Below, in pieces: positions 37,596-47,265 of a stretch of DNA of 64,000 bases; within the stretch, counting starts at the first letter, position 1; each line of letters begins with the position of its first letter. Source of the stretch: Neptunicoccus sediminis. GTDB lineage: Bacteria; Pseudomonadota; Alphaproteobacteria; Rhodobacterales; Rhodobacteraceae. The position numbers and the translations under genes are program-made. The DNA is taken from assembly GCF_001719615.1 (NCBI RefSeq), contig NZ_MDVX01000002.1, forward strand, positions 434,001-498,000. Direction: 5' to 3'. The notes under the pieces were generated by a model, which was given only the letters and a program-made list of their open reading frames with translations, was not told the DNA's origin and ran no database searches.

Positions 37596-37672
37596 CGGGC
37601 TATAGCGCAGCTTGGTAGCGCGTTCGTCTGGGGGACGAGAGGTCGCAGGTTCGAATCCTGCTAGCCCGACCA
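37596..37672 (+). tRNA. tRNA-Pro (GGG)
   Basis: A 77-base cloverleaf with encoded CCA. The acceptor CGGGCTA pairs with TAGCCCG, the anticodon loop is CTGGGGG (anticodon GGG), and the T arm has GTTCGAATC. No integrated element is seen downstream. Confidence 0.96.
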
Positions 37673-37757
37673 TTTCCCCCACCAACTCCTCCGGTCAATT
37701 CAGTCACAAACCGCGGCCCGACCGGGGCTGGCGGCCCCGGACCCCGCGGATATTTTG

Positions 37758-37807
37758 CCAAAAAGAGCCGTCAGCGTTCAAGGTGCGCGGGGTGCGGCTC
37801 TTTTTGG
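37758..37807 (+). terminator. Terminator-like long inverted repeat before dcd
   Basis: CCAAAAAGAGCCG (37758-37770) and CGGCTCTTTTTGG (37795-37807) form a perfect 13-bp inverted repeat with a 24-base loop. The T run in the right arm fits a terminator for the tRNA-Pro transcript. The rest of the 250-base gap up to 37923 shows no gene. Confidence 0.65.
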
Positions 37808-37923
37808 GTCAAATATCCAATTCCCGCCCTGTCCACACACCTGTGCCGCTCGAAACTTTTTTTAAGTGCAGCGCGGCTTAAAATACGGCATAAGCCCCGT
37901 AAAACGCAGGGTAAGGGATCGTT

Positions 37924-39003
37924 ATGACAACAAAAGGCGTAGTTTCCAGCCAGTCCATTGCAAAGATGCTGGAGCGCGGAGAAATCCGCAGCACAGTTCC
38001 CCCTGTAGAGGGACAAATTCAGCCGGCCTCTCTCGACCTGCGTCTGGGCACAAAGGCGTGGCGGGTGCGGGCCTCTTTCCTTTCGGGGGCCAATGGCACC
38101 GTGGCAGAGCGTTTGCAGGAATTCCAGATGCACGAGATTGACTTGCGTCAGGGTGCGGTGCTGGAAAAGGGCTGTGTCTATGTGGTTCCGCTGATGGAAT
38201 CCCTGAACCTGCCGCCCGAAGTGAACGCAGTGGCCAACGCCAAAAGCTCGACCGGACGGCTTGATCTGTTCACCCGCTGTATCACGGATCACGGGATCGA
38301 ATTCGACCGGATTGAAAAGGGCTACACAGGCCCGCTTTATGCCGAAATCAGCCCGCGCAGTTTTTCCGTTCTGGTGCGCCCGGGCATGCGATTGAACCAG
38401 ATCCGCTTTCGCCGTGGCAAATCGGAACTGTCTGACGACGCTCTGGCCGCCCTGCACGAAGAAATCGGCCTTGTGGACGGCATTGCCCAGATCGACAACG
38501 GACTGGGGTTCTCGGTGGATCTGAACGGCGATAAAAACGGTCTGGTGGGGTATCGCGCCAAACCCCATACCGGATTGATTGATCTGGACCGGATCAATCA
38601 TTACGATCCGGCAGAGTTTTGGGAACCTGTGACCACACGCACTGGCGGCATCATCCTTGATCCCGGGGCGTTTTACATCCTTGTCAGCCGCGAGGCGGTC
38701 CATATTCCGCCCAATTGCGCAGCGGAAATGGCACCCTATCTGGCGATGGTGGGGGAATTCCGCGTCCATTATGCAGGCTTTTTCGATCCCGGATTCGGCC
38801 ATTCCGCCGCCGGGGGCACCGGATCACGGGGCGTGCTGGAAGTGCGCTGCCACGAGGCCCCTTTCGCGCTGGAACACGGCCAAAGCGTCGGGCGACTGGT
38901 TTATGAATATATGGCAGAAGTGCCGGATGTTCTTTATGGCGCTGACCTTAAATCCAATTATCAGGGTCAGGGTCTGAAATTGTCCAAACACTTCCGCATG
39001 TAG
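37924..39003 (+). CDS. dcd: 2'-deoxycytidine 5'-triphosphate deaminase, long form
   Basis: A 359-residue dCTP deaminase, nearly twice the length of the E. coli enzyme; it turns dCTP into dUTP for thymidylate synthesis. Two trimer-fold repeats are apparent: IQPASLDLRLG and AKSSTGRLDLFTR in the first half, then VGEFRVHYAGFFDPGFGH in the second, which holds the usual nucleotide-binding and catalytic segment. The long form is common in alphaproteobacteria. It stands alone after the tRNA-Pro gene. Confidence 0.9.
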   Translation: MTTKGVVSSQSIAKMLERGEIRSTVPPVEGQIQPASLDLRLGTKAWRVRASFLSGANGTVAERLQEFQMHEIDLRQGAVLEKGCVYVVPLMESLNLPPEVNAVANAKSSTGRLDLFTRCITDHGIEFDRIEKGYTGPLYAEISPRSFSVLVRPGMRLNQIRFRRGKSELSDDALAALHEEIGLVDGIAQIDNGLGFSVDLNGDKNGLVGYRAKPHTGLIDLDRINHYDPAEFWEPVTTRTGGIILDPGAFYILVSREAVHIPPNCAAEMAPYLAMVGEFRVHYAGFFDPGFGHSAAGGTGSRGVLEVRCHEAPFALEHGQSVGRLVYEYMAEVPDVLYGADLKSNYQGQGLKLSKHFRM

Positions 39004-39007
39004 CGCC

Positions 39008-39256
39008 CTACATCCGGTCTATCGGATCATTCTTGCGCTTTTGCTTTTCAGCCTGTTTGCGCGCCAGTTTCTTCTGGCGCCTGAACTCCTGAAACTCGGC
39101 TTCTTCTTCGGGTGTCATGGGCGGGCGGCTTTGTTTGGCCTGATTGCGGGACTTGTTGCCGCCCCGCGCCATTCCCATACCCTTGTTGATCCCCGCGTTA
39201 ATACCGCGCCGCATGATCATCCGGATGATCAGGTTTACAATCTGGTTTACATTCAT
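39008..39256 (-). CDS. Conserved small hypothetical protein
   Basis: 82 residues. The N-terminal half (MNVNQIVNLIIRMIMRRGIN, then GMGMARGG) is short and hydrophobic-basic. The C-terminal half is a charged helix (TPEEEAEFQEFRRQKKLARK). I chose the ATG at 39256 because AGGAG lies 12 bases upstream. It is convergent with dcd by 5 bases and in line with scpB. I do not recognise its function. Confidence 0.65.
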   Translation of the reverse strand: MNVNQIVNLIIRMIMRRGINAGINKGMGMARGGNKSRNQAKQSRPPMTPEEEAEFQEFRRQKKLARKQAEKQKRKNDPIDRM

Positions 39257-39329
39257 TGCATTGGCTCCTGCCCGCATTATGCCTCTGTCAGAGTATAGAG
39301 CGTCGCGCCCCACATTCCAATTGGCCGGA

Positions 39330-39986
39330 TCAGCCGAACATATCGTCTTGTTCTTCGGCCCTGTCGGGATCGTCGCTCGGGATTTGCAACGCGCCCGGAG
39401 GTGGACGGTTGTCCAGCAGCCCCGCATCGCGCAATTCCTTGACGCCCGGAAGATCGCGGGCGTTTTCAAGGCCGAAGTGATCCAGAAACACCTGTGTGAC
39501 GATAAAGGTAACGGGCCGTCCCGGTGTCATGCGGCGGCGGCCAAGTTTGATCCAGTCCAGTTCCATCAGCATGTCAATCGTACCGGAAGATACAGAAACC
39601 CCACGAATTTCCTCGATCTCGGCGCGGGTGACGGGTTGGTGATAGGCGATAATGGCGAGGGTTTCGATGGCAGCACGGCTGAGCTTGCGGGTCTCCACCT
39701 GCTCTTTTTGCATCAGGAAGCCCAGATCGGCGGCGGTGCGAAAGGCCCAAGCCTCCCCCACGCGCACCAGATTTACGCCGCGCCCGTCATAGCGTTTGCG
39801 CAGGCGGGTGATTGCCTCGGCCACGTCGGAGCCGTGAGGCATCCGGTTTTCAATCTGCAACTTGGTTTGCGGCGTATTGGTGGCAAAAAGGATCGCTTCG
39901 ATCATCCGTTCCTGTTCGGCCATCGGGGGCGCTTCAAACAGGCTCTCGGTGATGTTGGCGGGCTGTTCCGGTTTATCATCGGACAT
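39330..39986 (-). CDS. scpB: Segregation and condensation protein B
   Basis: A 218-residue winged-helix protein that joins ScpA in the SMC condensin complex. Family segments are IEAILFATNTP near residue 27, then KLSRAAIETLAIIAYHQPVTRAEIEEIRGV and LGRRRMTPGRPVTF. It follows scpA on the same strand with 2 bases between stop and start. The SMC gene is elsewhere. Confidence 0.94.
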   Translation of the reverse strand: MSDDKPEQPANITESLFEAPPMAEQERMIEAILFATNTPQTKLQIENRMPHGSDVAEAITRLRKRYDGRGVNLVRVGEAWAFRTAADLGFLMQKEQVETRKLSRAAIETLAIIAYHQPVTRAEIEEIRGVSVSSGTIDMLMELDWIKLGRRRMTPGRPVTFIVTQVFLDHFGLENARDLPGVKELRDAGLLDNRPPPGALQIPSDDPDRAEEQDDMFG

Positions 39987-39988
39987 GC

Positions 39989-40789
39989 TCAGATCCCTTT
40001 TTTGCGCAGCTCGATGGGCGCGAATGTGTCGGACTGGCGAATCTCGAGCGAGCCGTTCTTGACCAGTTCCAGCGCCGCCGCAAAAGAAGCTGCCGTGGCA
40101 GAGCGTCGTTTTTTCGGATCATCAGACCAGCCGTCGGGCAGGAATTGTGACAGGTCGGACCATTCGAGAGCATGGCCCATCAGGGATTTCATCCGCTCCA
40201 GCGCCTGTTCCATCGTCAGGACGCTATCCCGTTCGGCGTAATGCAGGGGCGCAAAACTGTCTTTGGTTTTCAGCCGTGCATAGGCTTGCATCAGGTCTAG
40301 CACAGTGGCCTTGTAGACGACGGTTTTCTTGACGCCAGTGTCTTCGGGCAGGCCGCGTGCGAAAAAGTCCCGCCCCAATTGGTCCCGTGCCATCAGCTTG
40401 GCCGCCGCACGGCGCATTGCCTCAAGCCGTTCCAGCTGGAACGCCAGATGCGCGGCAAGTTCTTCCCCCGAAGGTCCGTCTTCCTGCGGGTCAACCGGCA
40501 GCAGCAAGCGGGATTTCAGGAAGGCCAGCCAAGCCGCCATCACCAGATAATCCGCCGCCAGTTCGATCCGCAGGGTTTTCGCACGATCCACAAAGGAAAG
40601 GTATTGCTCCGCCAGCGCCAGCACCGAAATCTTGCGCAGGTCCACCTTTTGCGTCCGCGCCAGCGTCAGCAGCAGGTCAAGCGGTCCCTCATAGCCGTCC
40701 ACATCAATCAGCAACGCCTCTGAAGCGATCCGCGCCTGTGTTGCGTCCAGCACGGCATCTGTTCCGTCGGGGGAGGTTTGTTCAACCAT
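39989..40789 (-). CDS. scpA: Segregation and condensation protein A
   Basis: A 266-residue kleisin that links the SMC heads. The YEGPLDLLLTLARTQKVDL opening is the family signature, and AADYLVMAAWLAFLKSRLLLP is the second. I used the ATG at 40789 (MVEQTSPDG) over the longer frame. Its start overlaps the end of nagZ by 8 bases, so nagZ, scpA and scpB are translated from one message. Confidence 0.94.
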   Translation of the reverse strand: MVEQTSPDGTDAVLDATQARIASEALLIDVDGYEGPLDLLLTLARTQKVDLRKISVLALAEQYLSFVDRAKTLRIELAADYLVMAAWLAFLKSRLLLPVDPQEDGPSGEELAAHLAFQLERLEAMRRAAAKLMARDQLGRDFFARGLPEDTGVKKTVVYKATVLDLMQAYARLKTKDSFAPLHYAERDSVLTMEQALERMKSLMGHALEWSDLSQFLPDGWSDDPKKRRSATAASFAAALELVKNGSLEIRQSDTFAPIELRKKGI

Positions 40790-41789
40790 GAACCGCGTCT
40801 TCCCGCAACAGTGCCAGCGCATCTTCGGCTTGCGTCGGATCGAAGGGTTCTGGCGTGTGGCGCTGCGCCAGTGCGGCCTCCGCGCGGGTTGCAGCCAGAC
40901 CGGACAGCGCGGGTGTTTCGCTCAGGATCGGTTCCATCTCCGCCCGCTCTCCGTTGCAGTGCAGAACCACATCACAGCCCGCCGTCAGCGCACGGGCGGT
41001 GCGATCCTCAAAGCTGCCGGACAGCGCCTTCATTGACAGATCATCGGTCATCAGCAGTCCGCCAAAGCCGATGTCCTGCCGGATCACGTCAATCACTGCA
41101 GGGGACAGGGTGGCGCAGTTCTGCGGGTCGATGGCGGAATAGATAATATGGGCCGTCATTGCCATTGGCAGGTCCGACAAGCGCGAGAACGGCACGAAAT
41201 CAGAGGCTTGCAGGTCCGCCAGCGGCGTGTCGAGTTTGGGGAGGTCAAAATGACTGTCGAGCGATGCCCGCCCGTGGCCCGGAATATGTTTGATGATCGG
41301 CAACACGCCGCCCGCCAGTTGGCCTTCGGCCAGTGCCCGTCCGTTGGCGGCAACCGTTTCGGGATCATGGCCGTAACAGCGATTCAGGATAATTTCGTGG
41401 CTGTCGTCCGTGGCCACATCCAGCATCGGTGCGCAATTCACATCTATGCCGAGGTCATAAAGCTCGGCCGCAATCATCCGCCCGCGCAGGTGCATGGCCT
41501 GTGGTGCGTTGGCCCCTGCCCGCTGTGCAAAGTCAAGAGCCGCATCCCATTCCCGCCAGTGGGGGGGGCGCAACCGCGCAACACGACCGCCTTCCTGATC
41601 TATCAGGATCGGGGCGTCACGGCCCACAGACTCGCGCAAGTGGGCGGTCAGTTTGCGCAACTGGTCCGGTGTTTCGATGTTGCGGGCAAAGAGGATGAAC
41701 CCCCATGGGTCCGCGTCCCGAAAAAAGGCCGTTTCCGCGGCGGATAGCACAGGGCCGAGACAGCCGAATATGGCAGCACGGGGCGCCAT
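40782..41789 (-). CDS. nagZ: Beta-N-acetylhexosaminidase (glycoside hydrolase family 3)
   Basis: A 335-residue cytoplasmic enzyme that removes GlcNAc from anhydro-muropeptides in cell-wall recycling. The flexible catalytic loop KHIPGHGRASLDSH and the nucleophile aspartate in LLMTDDLSM are present, and LIDQEGGRVARL binds the sugar. The ATG at 41789 overlaps the stop of the SPOR gene by one base (TAATG). It lies in the SPOR-nagZ-scpA-scpB operon. Confidence 0.95.
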   Translation of the reverse strand: MAPRAAIFGCLGPVLSAAETAFFRDADPWGFILFARNIETPDQLRKLTAHLRESVGRDAPILIDQEGGRVARLRPPHWREWDAALDFAQRAGANAPQAMHLRGRMIAAELYDLGIDVNCAPMLDVATDDSHEIILNRCYGHDPETVAANGRALAEGQLAGGVLPIIKHIPGHGRASLDSHFDLPKLDTPLADLQASDFVPFSRLSDLPMAMTAHIIYSAIDPQNCATLSPAVIDVIRQDIGFGGLLMTDDLSMKALSGSFEDRTARALTAGCDVVLHCNGERAEMEPILSETPALSGLAATRAEAALAQRHTPEPFDPTQAEDALALLREDAVHG

Positions 41790-42757
41790 TACCGGGCCGT
41801 CACGGGAATACAGGGCGTGCCAACCGCCAGCAGCGCAGAACAAAGCGCACGGGATTCATCCAGCGAGTCAAATCCGGCAGCCCGCAGACGATAGAACTTG
41901 CGCCCGCCGGACTTCGCCGCAATCACCAACCGCTTTTTGTCTTCCAGCAGGTGGTTGTGTTTCTTGAGCAGTTTCAGCCAGTCCGCTTTGGCCAGTTCCG
42001 CACTGTCATAGGCGCCAAGCTGGATCAGCCGTGTTCCTGCGGGAACGGAGTCCACGCTTTGGAATTCCGGCACTTCGTCCGCTTGGGAGGAGGTCGGCTG
42101 CACGCGGGTGATCTGGGTTTCAAGATTATTCGGGCGCACCTGCGGACGGGACGATGCCGAAGGAGAATATTGCGTGCCGCGAATATTGCGGCGCGGGATC
42201 GTGGCAGGGTCCACATTGGCCTGTTCCCGCTCGGCCAGTTGTTCTGCCACGTCTTCTACGATCTCAAGCGCGTCGAGATCGGCTTCGGCGGGTTCGTCCT
42301 CGGCACTTTCAATTTCTACGTCGATGTCGGTTTCTTCGTTGATGGCCTCAAGGCTGGTGTCGTCCTCTGCCTTGGCAGAGACACGGGTGATCTGTGCCGC
42401 TTCACCCGCGGGCAGGTCATCTTGTGACAGTCGAGCCGGTTCAGGTGCCAGCACCACAGTATTTGCAGGGGCTGCAACGCCCCCTTCCGCCTGTACCGAG
42501 TTCACCGCCAGCCCCTGATGGGACGCCTGCATGCCGCCCGGATCTTCCGGCGCAATACGGGACGGGCCGACCATCGCACGGATGATGGGAACGTCATGGG
42601 GGTCGCGGGTGCCAAGGCTGACCGTCCAGTACACAAAGCCGCCGACGACAGCGACTGACAGGCCAGCGACACCCCAGTTGACCGCAGTTCGCACAACACC
42701 CAAACCTCCGACAGCTTCCGTCGGTTTGGATTTCGACTCCGTTTTCTTCTTGGACAT
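41789..42757 (-). CDS. SPOR-domain membrane protein
   Basis: A 322-residue protein with a charged cytoplasmic start (MSKKKTESKSKPTEA), one membrane helix (about 28-50), a long acidic disordered region and a C-terminal SPOR domain (about 245-322; LIQLGAYDSAELAKADWLKLL). SPOR domains bind denuded peptidoglycan at the septum, so a role in division or wall remodelling is likely. It is followed by nagZ in the same operon. Confidence 0.88.
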   Translation of the reverse strand: MSKKKTESKSKPTEAVGGLGVVRTAVNWGVAGLSVAVVGGFVYWTVSLGTRDPHDVPIIRAMVGPSRIAPEDPGGMQASHQGLAVNSVQAEGGVAAPANTVVLAPEPARLSQDDLPAGEAAQITRVSAKAEDDTSLEAINEETDIDVEIESAEDEPAEADLDALEIVEDVAEQLAEREQANVDPATIPRRNIRGTQYSPSASSRPQVRPNNLETQITRVQPTSSQADEVPEFQSVDSVPAGTRLIQLGAYDSAELAKADWLKLLKKHNHLLEDKKRLVIAAKSGGRKFYRLRAAGFDSLDESRALCSALLAVGTPCIPVTAR

Positions 42758-42931
42758 CAGTTTCGCCTCTTTACTCGCACAGGCTCTCGCATGTGCTTAA
42801 CTGCTCAGCCCCCGAAACAAGCGGTTATTCCGCCTTTTATGTGCGTTTCGGGACTGTTACTCTTGATACCACCCGAACCCCTGCGGGCCGGTGCCTGTGG
42901 ACGTTTTCTTTTCAGTCGCAAAACGCCCGAT

Positions 42932-44674
42932 TTACATTTCTGTCATCGGGGTCACGCCCAGAATACCAAGACCGGCGGATAAAACAACCGAAACGGCACG
43001 GATCAGGGCAATTTTAGACAGGGACAGATCGGTATTATCCGCCTGCCAGAAGCGCAGTTGCGGTTCGGCTTTGCCCAGATTGTGCAGGGAATGGTATTCC
43101 GCTGCCAGCTCATAAAGGTAGAAAGACACGCGGTGCGGTTCGTTGTGTTTTGCAGCCAGTTCCAGCAAACGCGGCCATTCTGCCAGTTTGCGGGCCAGCG
43201 CCAGTTCCGCCGGATGGGTGTTCGCGCCCATATCCGCCGCTGCAAGGATCGCATCAGATGTGTCCACGCCAGCCTCGTTCGCCTTGCGCATCACTGAACA
43301 GATCCGCGCATTGGCGTATTGCACGTAGAACACAGGGTTTTCTTTGGATTGCTCCAGCACTTTGTCGAAATCAAAGTCTAGCGGCGCGTCCTGTTTGCGG
43401 GTCAGCATGTGAAAGCGGGTCACATCGGGGCCCACCTGTTCCACCACATCGCGCAGGGTGATGAACGTCCCTGCCCGTTTGGACATTTTGAACGGCTCAC
43501 CGTCTTTGAACAATTTGACAAGCTGGGTCAGCTTGATGTCCACCGGCACCTGACCTTCAGACAGGGCCGAGACCGCCGCTTTCATCCGTTTCACGTAACC
43601 GCCGTGATCGGCACCGAAAATGTCGATCAATTCGTCAAAGCCGCGGGAAATCTTGTCGTAGTGATAGGCGATGTCGGGGGCAAAATAGGTCCATGACCCG
43701 TCCGATTTTTTCACCGGACGGTCCACATCATCGCCGTGTTCGGTGGATTTGAACAGGGTTTGTTCGCGCGGTTCCCAGTCTTCGGGCTTCTTGCCTTTCG
43801 GGGGTTCCAACACGCCCTCGTAGATCAGGCCCTTGTCTTTCAGACTGTCGATCGCCACCTCGATCCGGCCCGTGCCGTAAAGCGACTTCTCGGAATAGAA
43901 CACATCCATTTCAATGTTGAGCGCCTTCAGGTCAGCGCGGATCATATCCATCATCGCCTCGGTGCCAAAGGCCCGCAGATCGGCCAGCCATTCGGATTCC
44001 GGTTTGCCCACAAGGCTATCGCCGTATTTTTCCTTCAGCGCCTCCCCCACAGGGATCAGATAGTCGCCGGGATAGGTGCCGTCTTCAAAGGCCACTTCCT
44101 GTCCGTTGGCTTCCAGATACCGCAGATAGGCAGAACGGGCGAGCACATCCACCTGCGCACCGCCATCGTTGATGTAATATTCCCGCGTCACGTCATAACC
44201 GGCAAAATCCAGCAGGCTGGCCAGCGCATCGCCAAAGACCGCGCCGCGCGTATGGCCTACGTGCAGCGGACCTGTGGGGTTGGCAGAGACATATTCCACG
44301 TTAACCTTCTTGCCCTGCCCCATGTCAGAGCGCCCGAAATCCGCACCGGATTTGATCGCTTGAGGCACAATCGCAGTCCAGCTTGCAGGGTCGAGCGTCA
44401 GGTTCAAAAAGCCCGGCCCAGCCACATCCGCAGCTTTAATCCGGTCGTCCTGCAACAGTTTCGCGGCCAGCGCCTCGGCAATGTCGCGGGGTTTGGATTT
44501 GGCAGGTTTCGCCAGCACCATCGCCGCATTGGTGGCCATATCCCCGTGCAGGGCATCGCGGGGCGGTTCTACCGCGACGTTGGTGAAATCCAGATCGCCC
44601 GGAAGCACGCCTTCGGACTGAAGGGCTGTCAGGCTGTCGAGCACAAGTGTTCTGATGTCTGCAAAAAGGTTCAT
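42932..44674 (-). CDS. argS: Arginyl-tRNA synthetase
   Basis: A 580-residue class I synthetase. The HIGH motif is HVGH at 138-141 ([11 protein letters not shown]) and the KMSKS equivalent is KMSKRAG. The N-terminal Add1 domain (about 1-115) and C-terminal anticodon-binding domain with [16 protein letters not shown] are in place. The gene dgt lies upstream by 48 bases on the same strand. About 170 bases without a gene follow its stop before the SPOR gene. Confidence 0.97.
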   Translation of the reverse strand: MNLFADIRTLVLDSLTALQSEGVLPGDLDFTNVAVEPPRDALHGDMATNAAMVLAKPAKSKPRDIAEALAAKLLQDDRIKAADVAGPGFLNLTLDPASWTAIVPQAIKSGADFGRSDMGQGKKVNVEYVSANPTGPLHVGHTRGAVFGDALASLLDFAGYDVTREYYINDGGAQVDVLARSAYLRYLEANGQEVAFEDGTYPGDYLIPVGEALKEKYGDSLVGKPESEWLADLRAFGTEAMMDMIRADLKALNIEMDVFYSEKSLYGTGRIEVAIDSLKDKGLIYEGVLEPPKGKKPEDWEPREQTLFKSTEHGDDVDRPVKKSDGSWTYFAPDIAYHYDKISRGFDELIDIFGADHGGYVKRMKAAVSALSEGQVPVDIKLTQLVKLFKDGEPFKMSKRAGTFITLRDVVEQVGPDVTRFHMLTRKQDAPLDFDFDKVLEQSKENPVFYVQYANARICSVMRKANEAGVDTSDAILAAADMGANTHPAELALARKLAEWPRLLELAAKHNEPHRVSFYLYELAAEYHSLHNLGKAEPQLRFWQADNTDLSLSKIALIRAVSVVLSAGLGILGVTPMTEM

Positions 44675-44722
44675 GGCGCTTTCCTATGTATCAGGCGGGG
44701 TTTAGCATGTTGGCGCAAAGGG

Positions 44723-45853
44723 TCAACTCACCCCGCCCCACTCCTTGTGCAATTTCAGCGCAAAGCGGTCTGTCATGCCCGAAACGTAATCCGCCACCAG
44801 TCGGGCGCGGGCGAAATCGTCGCTATAGGGGGTCCAGCCCTCGGGCAGCAATTCGGGGTGGTCCATAAAACGGTGGAACAGATCGCGCAGCACGGCAGTC
44901 ATTTCCTCACGCACCACCAGAACGTCCGCGTGGCGGTACATATTGGCGTAAAGAAACTCTCGGATTGCGTTCAGACCGGACAGCAGTTCGTCTGAAAAGG
45001 CAATCACCGGATGGTCCAGATTGCGTATGTCCTGCGCAGTTTGCGCGCCGGATTTTTCCAGCCAGATGCGGCTTTCGGTCAGCAGGTCCTCTACCATCAG
45101 ACCAAAGACACGGCGCAGGGATTCATGGCGACGGCGGTCGGGGTCCAGATTGGGGTACTTGCGGTCCACCTCGGCAAAGCAGGGTTTGACCAGCGGCAGG
45201 TGCAGAATGTCGTCAATCTGGAAAAGACCTGCACGTAGCCCGTCATCAAGATCGTGATTGTTATAGGCGATGTCATCGGACAGGGCGGCGACCTGTGCCT
45301 CGGCACTCGCGTGGGTGTGCAGTTCCAGATCGTGTTTGGCGTTATATTCCGCCAGCGCGAAGGGGATTTCCCCCAACACCGGACCATTGTGTTTGGCGAT
45401 GCCTTCCAGACATTCCCACGTCAGGTTCAGACCGTCAAATTCCGCATAATGGCGCTCCAGATCGGTGACGATCTTGATGGCCTGCGCGTTGTGGTCAAAC
45501 CCGCCGTAAGGCGCCATACATTCATCAAGCGCATCTTCTCCGGCGTGACCGAACGGCGTGTGGCCCAGATCATGGGCCAGCGCCACCGCCTCTGTCAGTT
45601 CGACGTTCAGGCCCAGTGCACCGGAAATCGTCCGCGCCACCTGCCCGACCTCGATGGAATGGGTCAGACGGGTGCGGTTGTGATCACCTTCATGCTCTAC
45701 AAAAACCTGCGTTTTATGTTTAAGACGGCGGAAGGCCGTGGAGTGGATGATCCGGTCCCGATCCCGCTGAAAGGCCGAGCGGTGGGCCGAGTGCCCCTCA
45801 TCCACAAGCCGACCCCTGCTATTCGCAGGATTACTGGCATAATTCGCTAACAT
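44723..45853 (-). CDS. dGTPase-like HD-domain triphosphohydrolase
   Basis: A 376-residue HD enzyme that removes triphosphate from dNTPs. The N-terminal segment HRSAFQRDRDRIIHSTAFRRL, the first histidine in TRLTHSIEVGQ and the HD pair in ALAHDLGHTPFGHAGE are visible. The family is annotated as a deoxyguanosinetriphosphate triphosphohydrolase-like protein; substrate preference is not certain. It is divergent from the A-type Fe-S carrier gene by about 100 bases. Confidence 0.92.
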   Translation of the reverse strand: MLANYASNPANSRGRLVDEGHSAHRSAFQRDRDRIIHSTAFRRLKHKTQVFVEHEGDHNRTRLTHSIEVGQVARTISGALGLNVELTEAVALAHDLGHTPFGHAGEDALDECMAPYGGFDHNAQAIKIVTDLERHYAEFDGLNLTWECLEGIAKHNGPVLGEIPFALAEYNAKHDLELHTHASAEAQVAALSDDIAYNNHDLDDGLRAGLFQIDDILHLPLVKPCFAEVDRKYPNLDPDRRRHESLRRVFGLMVEDLLTESRIWLEKSGAQTAQDIRNLDHPVIAFSDELLSGLNAIREFLYANMYRHADVLVVREEMTAVLRDLFHRFMDHPELLPEGWTPYSDDFARARLVADYVSGMTDRFALKLHKEWGGVS

Positions 45854-45955
45854 TTGATTGAGGCCCCGATCTAAACGTCTGTCTTGTCCTTGATGCCGCG
45901 TTTATCGCAGCCTATGTTTAGGGAAACCTTACACGATTGATGTGGACGTTAACAG

Positions 45956-46291
45956 ATGGACTTGTCCCTGCCCCCTAAAGTAACCGACCGCGCGTTTGAA
46001 CGGCTTGCCGAAATCAACGAAGGCGCAACTGCGGCCCAATGCCTGCGCGTCGCCGTTGAAGGCGGCGGCTGTTCGGGCTTTCAGTACGAAATCAAGCTGG
46101 AAGAGACGGCTGCCGATGACGATCTGATCCTTGAAAAAGACGGACAGAAGGTGCTGGTGGACAGTGTGTCCCTGCCCTTTTTGACCAATGCGGTGATTGA
46201 TTTCAGTCAGGAACTGATCGGCGCACGCTTTGTGATCGAAAACCCAAATGCCAGCAGCTCTTGTGGTTGTGGCACCAGCTTCAGCATGTAA
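45956..46291 (+). CDS. A-type iron-sulfur carrier (IscA/ErpA family)
   Basis: A 111-residue carrier that passes Fe-S clusters to target enzymes. The three cluster cysteines are in GGCSGFQYEI and the C-terminal CGCG (SSCGCGTSFSM). FLTNAVIDFSQELIGARFVIENPNA is the family strand pattern. It resembles ErpA most closely, but the exact subtype is not certain. Confidence 0.92.
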   Translation: MDLSLPPKVTDRAFERLAEINEGATAAQCLRVAVEGGGCSGFQYEIKLEETAADDDLILEKDGQKVLVDSVSLPFLTNAVIDFSQELIGARFVIENPNASSSCGCGTSFSM

Positions 46292-46374
46292 ACCGCCCCT
46301 CGCGGGTCCGGTTTGCGCTTGTTCTCTGACAGGATTGCCGCGATATTTGCGCGGCAATCAAAGGACCAACCCAC

Positions 46375-47157
46375 ATGAAAATCGCCAGCTTCAATATCAA
46401 CGGGATCAAAGCCCGCCTGCCTGCCCTTTTGCAGTGGCTGGAAGAGGCGAAACCGGATGTGGCCCTGTTGCAGGAAATCAAATCGGTGGATGAAAACTTC
46501 CCCCGCGAACCGATTGAGGATCTGGGCTACCAAGTGGAAACCCACGGGCAGAAATCCTTTAACGGTGTGGCGATCCTTTCCAAACTGCCGTTGGAAGACA
46601 TCACACGTGGCCTGCCCGGTGATGACGAAGACGACCACGCCCGTTGGATTGAAGCTACGGTGATCGGGGACAAAACGGCTGTTCGTGTCTGTGGGTTGTA
46701 CCTGCCCAACGGCAATCCGGCCCCCGGACCGAAATACGACTACAAGCTGGCCTGGATGGAGCGTCTGCACGCCCGCGCCCGCGATCTGATGAATGCTGAA
46801 GAACCGGCACTGATGGCTGGCGATTACAATGTGATCCCCCAGCCCGAAGATTGTTGGGATGTGAAACCGTGGCTGGAGGATGCGCTCTATCTGCCCCAGT
46901 CCCGCGCTGCATTTGAGCGAATCAAGAACCTCGGCTTTACCGAAGCTTTCCGCGCCCGCAATCAGGCGCCGATGAATTTCACCTTCTGGGATTATCAGGC
47001 GGGCCGCTGGAACAAAAACCAAGGCATCCGCATCGACCACTTCCTGCTGACCCCGCAATGCGCCGACCTGTTGCTAGACTGCCAGATCGACCGCGACACG
47101 CGGGGTCGCGAGAAACCCAGCGATCACGTCCCGATCTGGGTCGAACTGGACGCGTAA
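46375..47157 (+). CDS. xthA: Exodeoxyribonuclease III
   Basis: A 260-residue AP endonuclease/3'-5' exonuclease of base-excision repair. The active site is complete: NINGIKA, LLQEIK, AGDYNVIPQ, RIDHFLL and SDHVPIW. The last 113 bases of coding sequence (47041-47153) are repeated 980 bp downstream with one synonymous change. The active gene therefore uses the upstream copy as its 3' end, and this copy ends GCG-TAA where the downstream one ends GCC-TGA. A terminator follows directly. Confidence 0.96.
   Translation: MKIASFNINGIKARLPALLQWLEEAKPDVALLQEIKSVDENFPREPIEDLGYQVETHGQKSFNGVAILSKLPLEDITRGLPGDDEDDHARWIEATVIGDKTAVRVCGLYLPNGNPAPGPKYDYKLAWMERLHARARDLMNAEEPALMAGDYNVIPQPEDCWDVKPWLEDALYLPQSRAAFERIKNLGFTEAFRARNQAPMNFTFWDYQAGRWNKNQGIRIDHFLLTPQCADLLLDCQIDRDTRGREKPSDHVPIWVELDA
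47041..47153 (+). repeat. Direct repeat copy 1 (3' end of xthA)
   Basis: 113 bases matching 48021-48133 except for C at 47082 against T at 48062. The mismatch leaves the cysteine codon synonymous. It encodes the last 38 residues of XthA including the catalytic histidine of SDH. Confidence 0.97.
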
Positions 47158-47161
47158 ACCC

Positions 47162-47188
47162 ACTGACTATCAACGACCGTCAGTTTTT
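47162..47188 (+). terminator. Terminator after xthA, inside the islet
   Basis: ACTGAC (47162-47167) pairs with GTCAGT (47179-47184) over an 11-base loop and runs into TTTT. It separates xthA from the foreign gene. Confidence 0.55.
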
Positions 47189-47216
47189 CTTCACATAAGA
47201 ATTCTTCACATAAGAA
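47187..47216. promoter_or_regulatory. Tandem 15-bp palindromic site upstream of the HEPN-like gene
   Basis: The 15-base TTCTTCACATAAGAA occurs twice without a gap (47187-47201 and 47202-47216). Each copy is an inverted repeat, TTCTT-N5-AAGAA, and the junction makes a further palindrome AAGAATTCTT. Two adjacent dyads 50 bases before the start suggest an operator, or binding sites for a recombination protein. The site lies in the promoter region of the islet gene. Confidence 0.5.
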
Positions 47217-47265
47217 AACGAATGCCAAGTTAATTTTAGAAATTATTTCATTGAGGATTGCGGCT

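Noticed and set aside
37596-37672. tRNA-Pro as an integration site for a mobile element
   Set aside because: No repeat of the tRNA 3' end and no integrase gene was seen downstream; the following DNA has normal composition and holds dcd.
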